Program-made: the position numbers and the translations under genes | In this document: positions 60,301 to 64,000 of the stretch, one piece after another | How the letters are laid out: each line of letters opens with the position of its first letter | How positions within the stretch are numbered: position 1 is the first letter of the stretch | Notes under the pieces: generated by a model | Databases searched by the model: none | What the model was told of the DNA's origin: nothing | Seen by the model: the letters and a program-made list of their open reading frames with translations, nothing else | Assembly: GCF_040054535.1 (NCBI RefSeq) | Contig: NC_090782.1 | Location: 22,936,001 to 23,000,000 of the forward strand | DNA length: 64,000 nucleotides | Origin: Antennarius striatus | Lineage: Eukaryota > Chordata > Actinopteri > Lophiiformes > Antennariidae | Direction: 5' to 3'

Positions 60301-63300
60301 ATCACTGCAGGCCGGATTACATTTTAGATTATGTTCATTTTATTAGTGCATCAAACCTGCATCCAGCAGGACCGTCGTGGAGGGGTTACTGATCAGCGTT
60401 TCTCTAACGGCGATGACACTGGCGTGGTAGGTGGTTCCACAGTGGAGGCCATCAGTGCTACAGAAAGTCTCATTACTGCTGCAGGACATCTGGTGGCCGT
60501 CACGTCCAGCCAGAGTAACCTTGTAGCTCACCGCCCCGTAGCTGGCCTCCCATGACGCAGTCACCATGTCGCTCTGACAGTCAATGTTCATCACCAAGTT
60601 GTTGGGTGGGCAAGGCTCTGAGGTCAGAAAAAGATGCAGGGTGGGGGAAATGGATACAAAAACTGATTACCAGCTGCTCATCTCTTCAGCTTTACTTTAT
60701 ATTCATTTTTAATAGGTGGAAGTCCAATATTTATGTCAGTAGATAGTGGAAACATGCAAAAAAACTCTCTAAATACAAATATTATTTTCCCAAAAAATTA
60801 TTCCTTGTTTAAGTGAAAAAAAACACTACTTAATTAAAATTGGAATTGGAATTAAATTAATTAAAATGTAAATTCCAATTCCCTGAGATGGAGCTGCTTT
60901 CAAATATCTTGCCTCTCCTCACCGACATTGAAAATTCAAGTTCTCTCCAGTGAAGAAATAATAAAATGGATCCTATGAGGTCTTTTCTCACCTGTTATAA
61001 TCACAACGGCTTCGGTCGACGTAGACAAGCCTTTGCACACGTGATTGTGCGCTGTGACATTGATGACGTATTCCTGGCTACAGGCCAGGTCGAAAACGGC
61101 ACAGTAGGTGTCGCTGGTGTTGCAGGAAACCATGAGGCCGTGCTCCGTCACTCCTTCGACCGTATAGTACTCGGCGCCGGAGCTCGTGTCCCACAGCACC
61201 TGGCCAATCGTCAGGCCGTACTGCGTGCTGATGTGCTCGGGGATGCACGGCTCTGTAGAGAGAGGATGGAGGACAGTGCTGATGAGAAAATAATACCATC
61301 ATCATCATTTCATGTCGGTAAATTAGAATTAATCATGCAAATTGAATGCCTTATCTCCGTAAAAGTAAGTGGGGGTACATTTTTGAGGACAGTAAGAGAA
61401 AGGCTGTATTGTGCAGCGTGTAGTTTTGTGGCTCACCAGTGATCAGGTGACCCGTCATGTGGGCGGTGCTGTTGCATTCAAGTCCCACAGCTTTGACGGA
61501 AACGTAGTACCACTGGCCGCAAAGCAGCCCCTCTAGATCGCAGTTGGGCACCAGGGCTTCACAGATGACACTGTGGTCTAATGCGCTTGTGGCCATGACC
61601 TCGTACATCAGAGCGCCATCGCTGGGGTACCACTCCACAAGGGCCGTGTGCGTGTAGCAGTCCATCACGGCCTTGATGTGCATGGGTTCACAGGGAACTA
61701 AAGATAAGGCAGTGGCAACAATTTTAGCTTTGTATCAATGTGAAGAACTTGAAAGACAAAAAAGTCATCACACAAAACCAATTTACCATTTCTGTAAAAA
61801 TCAGCATCTAATCTTACAAACACACATCAGATGACTCTGTCCTACCTTGAGGCGTGTCTATCGCAGGAGTGGGCAGGCTGTTGCAGTATCCATCAGAGGA
61901 AACCACGGAGACGTGGTAGATCTGGCCACAGCTGACTCCCGCCACACTGCAGTAGCCCTCGGTCATGCCCTGACAGGTGGTCATGTGACCGTTGCTGTCC
62001 TGCACCATGGCAATGTAGGAGTCGGCTCCCGGGCTGTTGGACCATGACACCATCAGAGCGTTGCTCTCGCAGTCCATCTCAGCAGAGGTCACAGCTGGGG
62101 TGCACGGCCCTGGCAAAAAGAGACAATGAAACTTTGGCATGTTTGATCCATTTTAAAGCACCAAAACAGTCGATGACTGAACGATCCGTGTGAAAGCATG
62201 TAAATAACTATTTCTTGGCTCTGCATCGGCACATACTGGTCTTGATCAGCACACTGTCGCTCGGTGCACTCTTGCATTCAGTGTCCTCTGCCGTCACACT
62301 AGCCGTGTAGTGTTGTCCGCAGTGCAGCCCCATCAGATCGCACTGGAACTCAAAGGAGTTGCATTCCACCGCGTGGCCGTCAGGGCCGACGGCGGTCACT
62401 CGGTACATATGTCCCAGTCCCATCTCAGCCTTCCACGACATGGAGGCCACATTGTTGCTGCAGCTTAGGTTGGCTTGGAGGTTCTGTGGAATGCAGGGCA
62501 CTGAGGGGGTGGGGGGAGGAAAAGAAACCGTTATATCTGCCCCTTTTATCGGTTTGATGATTTTCCGACAGCATAGCGTGTACTCTAAATCCTGCACCTG
62601 TCCTGAGGATGTCCCCTTCGCTCTGGGAGCTGTTGCACGTCCGTCCCTCCGACATGACAAGCAGGATGTATACTTCTCCACACGGCAGGCCGCTGATGTC
62701 ACAACTGCTTTCTGAGGTTGTGCAACACGCGTGCTCTCCGTTTTCCTTCTCCAGGGTTGCCGTATACGTTAACGCACCGGGAACATCTGACCAGGCGATG
62801 GTAGCCGTGCGGTTGTCGCAGCCCACCCATTTCATTAGGCTTGCAGGAGGACAAGGAGCTGGGGACAGAGGAGTAATGGGGGGCACAGGTGTTACAGAAG
62901 CTACACAATTAGCTTGTGTATTTACAGCCAAAGTACACGATTTTGAAAGAGGTGCAAAAACAACAAACTTTTTTTTTTAAATATATTTAAATGTATGCAT
63001 TAAAAATAAAATTTCAAGTGGAAACAAACAAAACTAGAAATGGATTTTAATTTCTCTGACTTGACTATTTAAATTAAATTTATAATGTTTAGAAGACAAT
63101 AAATATACACAGGTTATGTATGACAGCCCATCTATGTTGTAGTAATCTAAAATGAGTTATCTCTTTCTAAAGTGATAATGTTTAGTAGATTTGTGAATAT
63201 AATTATAATTACAATGCTTATTAGATAATTAGTATTGTTCCCCTACCTGTCTCTGTTGTGATGGCGTTGCTGGGTCCGCTGGAGCACCGCTGGTCCGAGG

Positions 63301-64000
63301 CCTCCAGGGTGAAGGTGAGGTTTTGGCTGCAAATCAGCGGCGGCACGCTGCACATCCCATCTGAGGTGGAGTTACACTGAAATGACTGGATGTACCCGTA
63401 GCTGTCTGTTGTCATGACGAAGTAGTCCTCAGCCCCTGCAGACTCCTCGTATATCACCCAGGCTGAGTTGTACAGACAGTCGATCTCCACCTCAGTCAGG
63501 TGAGGTACGCATGGAACTGGAAGTTGAGGAGGAACAACATGCGGTGATTAGTTCAGGAGGAAGTCATTGATGTCTTTGTTGTCACATTTATTTTTTTACT
63601 AAATATTCAATCATGAAATTTGGTTCTTCTAGTGGGACTAAGAAGCTAAAACATAAACCATCTGTGTCTCATATTTCTGTTGCTCCAAAATATAATAAAC
63701 ATCAATTGAACATGAAATTATATAAACGAGTGGAATAGAAAAAAAATAAGCTCAAACAAAATAAAAGAACATTTGAACAAGAAAAAAAGAACTGTATTTG
63801 CCCACAAATACAAACCCTAACCTGTTGTGATCATTTTTGTGGTGCTGTCTCTGCCCACACATCCGTTCCTAGATGGCGTGATGGTGATGTTGTACTCTGA
63901 CCCACACTCCAGCATGCTGAGATCACATCCACCGTTTGTGCTGTTGCACTGGTGTTTGACTTCCATGGCTTTTGCTGCTGACACCGTGTACATGACCCCC
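50873..64000 (-). CDS. fndc7: Giant FNDC7-like protein: 27 cysteine-rich FN3 modules in window, 5' end beyond the right edge
   Basis: FN3 exons in transcript order: 63822-64000 (cut), 63247-63516, 62598-62858, 62237-62500, 61846-62109, 61437-61697, 60992-61252, 60357-60617, 59897-60157, 59558-59818, 59135-59392, 58794-59054, 58612-58661 plus 57717-57927 (one module), 57094-57354, 56350-56610, 55998-56258, 55603-55863, 55270-55530, 54915-55172, 54036-54299, 53686-53946, 53311-53577, 52953-53213, 52523-52780, 52122-52382, 51734-52021, 51423-51659; then 51252-51317 and 50873-51162. Every module follows the pattern PC-x-P, DC, W-x-x-[SA]-x-G-A-x-x-Y, C-[NTD]-[ST], C-x-[LI], CG-x-x-Y and C-x-S-x-[PS], with many N-x-S/T sites, so it is extracellular. 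FNDC7 is the only vertebrate family I know with this signature, and henmt1 next door supports that. Exons are phase 1-1. Human FNDC7 has far fewer modules. Function unknown. No signal peptide or membrane anchor is visible because the 5' end is missing. Confidence 0.9.
54303..54914 (-). other. Long intron of the fndc7-like gene, nothing seen
   Basis: Most introns of this gene are 80-400 bp. This one and those at 56611-57093, 57355-57716, 57928-58611, 60618-60991 and 62859-63246 are longer. They are AT-rich and hold no exon or repeat I can recognise. Confidence 0.5.
57717..58661 (-). other. fndc7: FN3 module split by an intron in the fndc7-like gene
   Basis: The module begins in a 50-nt exon (58612-58661, APCIPANLEASLNCSMK) and continues after a 684-bp intron in 57717-57927 (VGSMTWNASETADYYILT). 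The junction is phase 0, whereas every other module junction is phase 1. It is the only interrupted module of the 27. It also lacks the third and fourth signature cysteines. Confidence 0.88.

Overview
This 64 kb window is vertebrate nuclear DNA, almost certainly from a teleost fish. The genes have many small GT-AG exons, short introns and many long (GT)n/(CA)n microsatellites. The repeats are fish-like: an RTE-type LINE, a tRNA-like SINE head, and LINE 3' tails ending in TTGGA-type repeats. There are no bacterial operons, no CRISPR array, no recognisable tRNA or rRNA gene, and no virus-like element that I can support. Exon boundaries were set by hand from splice signals, reading-frame continuity and remembered family sequences.

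Left part (1-26 kb): the first coding exon of an L6/TM4SF tetraspan gene (minus, 3457-3636; the rest is not in the window). Next is a complete 12-exon gamma-glutamyltransferase-like gene of the YwrD type (minus, 7521-16818, 564 aa). A complete five-exon tm4sf4 follows (plus, 19127-22878, 204 aa) with a TATA box, then tmem69 (plus, 24960-25854, 271 aa). Between 3.6 and 7.5 kb there is a composite TIR element carrying a minisatellite and a LINE tail.

Middle part (26-50 kb): slc25a24, an EF-hand mitochondrial ATP-Mg/Pi carrier (minus, 27307-34998, 10 exons, 476 aa); an RTE LINE remnant (36.6-37.1 kb); fam102b/EEIG2 (plus, 37411-44437, 11 exons, 382 aa, including a 30-nt microexon); and henmt1, the piRNA 2'-O-methyltransferase (minus, 46585-49740, 9 coding exons, about 404 aa). 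This resembles the human 1p13.3 order SLC25A24-FAM102B-HENMT1-(PRPF38B)-FNDC7 as I remember it, but no prpf38b was seen between henmt1 and fndc7.

Right part (50.8-64 kb): the 3' portion of a giant fndc7-like gene (minus). It has 27 cysteine-rich FN3 modules in the window (the last cut by the window edge). Nearly every module is one phase 1-1 exon of about 261 bp. They are followed by a short exon with a tetra-arginine site and an atypical FN3-like C-terminal exon. The gene continues beyond 64000.

The genes do not form one pathway; the window is a syntenic neighbourhood. The most unusual points are the very long fndc7 array and its concerted loss of one cysteine pair, one FN3 module split by an intron, long TG/CA repeats abutting splice sites in tm4sf4, slc25a24 and the GGT-like gene, a possible alternative C-terminus of tm4sf4, and a possible internal first exon in slc25a24.
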